Assembly (NCBI GenBank): GCA_964642855.1
Contig: CAZXSK010000086.1
Location: 1 to 13,533 of the forward strand
Length of the DNA stretch: 13,533 nucleotides
Origin: CAZXSK01 sp964642855
Lineage (GTDB): Bacteria > Planctomycetota > Phycisphaerae > SM23-33
Direction of reading: 5' to 3'
Shown here: piece by piece, positions 13,360-13,533 of the stretch
Numbering within the stretch: the first letter of the stretch is position 1
How the letters are laid out: the number at the start of each line of letters is the position of its first letter
Translations under genes and position numbers: made by a program
The notes under the pieces: model-generated
Told to the model about the DNA's origin: nothing
What the model saw: the letters and a program-made list of their open reading frames with translations, nothing else
Databases searched by the model: none

Positions 13360-13533
13360 CCCCCACCCGGCCATCTTCTCTGCACTTGTCAAAGAGCATC
13401 GGTGCGCACCGTCGGCGCCCTCACCCTTTCCCCCCGCGCCCCCGCAGGCGCGCGCAGAGTGTTCCGATAGCCGAAGGCTTTGTGCGGCATCGGGTGAAGC
13501 CGCTTGGACTTGCAGAAAAAAGAGAATTCTGCG
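13360..13533. other. Non-coding tail after the RuMP operon
   Basis: 174 nt without a gene. It contains a 10-bp perfect palindrome GGTGCGCACC (13401-13410), a small stem CGCGCC/GGCGCG with a 6-nt loop (13435-13452) and, at the very edge, GCAGAA/TTCTGC around an A-rich loop (13512-13532). None is followed by a T run on the plus strand, so the operon terminator is not identified. The last one may belong to a neighbour beyond the window. Confidence 0.3.

Overview
The window is high-GC DNA with ten complete protein genes in short operons, separated by long, structured intergenic regions. No rRNA, tRNA, mobile element or CRISPR array was seen. The gene mix suggests a member of the Planctomycetota, possibly of the Phycisphaerae type: a secreted PQQ-type beta-propeller protein, a DUF1080 (3-keto-disaccharide hydrolase family) protein, a lone PilX-like protein with bactofilin-like repeats, many histidine kinases, and a hexulose-phosphate synthase fused to an RraA-like domain. 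This placement is inferred from content only, not from a marker gene.

Layout. (1) 1-2013, minus: a secreted beta-propeller protein. (2) 2390-2626, plus: an orphan HicB-like small protein, divergent from the first. (3) 5681-2834, minus: a two-gene signalling operon, made of a soluble PAS histidine kinase followed by a REC-kinase-REC hybrid protein, with a hairpin in the 82-nt gap. (4) 5952-6698, plus: a DUF1080 protein closed by a very strong GC hairpin. (5) 6699-7234: a gene-poor leader region with competing hairpins. (6) 7235-8668, plus: the PilX-like protein. (7) 11105-8696, minus: a membrane CHASE4-HAMP-HisKA_3 kinase and a coupled NarL/LuxR response regulator, one nucleotide apart. The PilX-like gene and the regulator converge on a 15-bp hairpin that contains the regulator's stop codon. 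(8) 11106-11501: a remarkable divergent intergenic region with a perfect 20-bp palindrome, twelve contiguous 10-bp degenerate repeats, and a perfect 16-bp palindrome abutting a candidate promoter. (9) 11502-13359, plus: the hexulose-6-phosphate synthase/RraA-like fusion and a 6-phospho-3-hexuloisomerase with overlapping ends. This is the core of the ribulose monophosphate (RuMP) pathway, working either in formaldehyde fixation or in reverse to make ribulose 5-phosphate.

The genes form three themes: signalling (two separate two-component units), envelope/secreted functions (propeller protein, PilX-like protein), and sugar phosphate metabolism (RuMP pair; possibly DUF1080). The most unusual part is the 11.1-11.5 kb control region, which lies between a membrane sensor kinase and the RuMP genes. 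Its architecture suggests dedicated regulation of the RuMP operon, but nothing in the sequence proves that the kinase controls it. All coordinates, residue counts and repeat tallies were worked out by hand.
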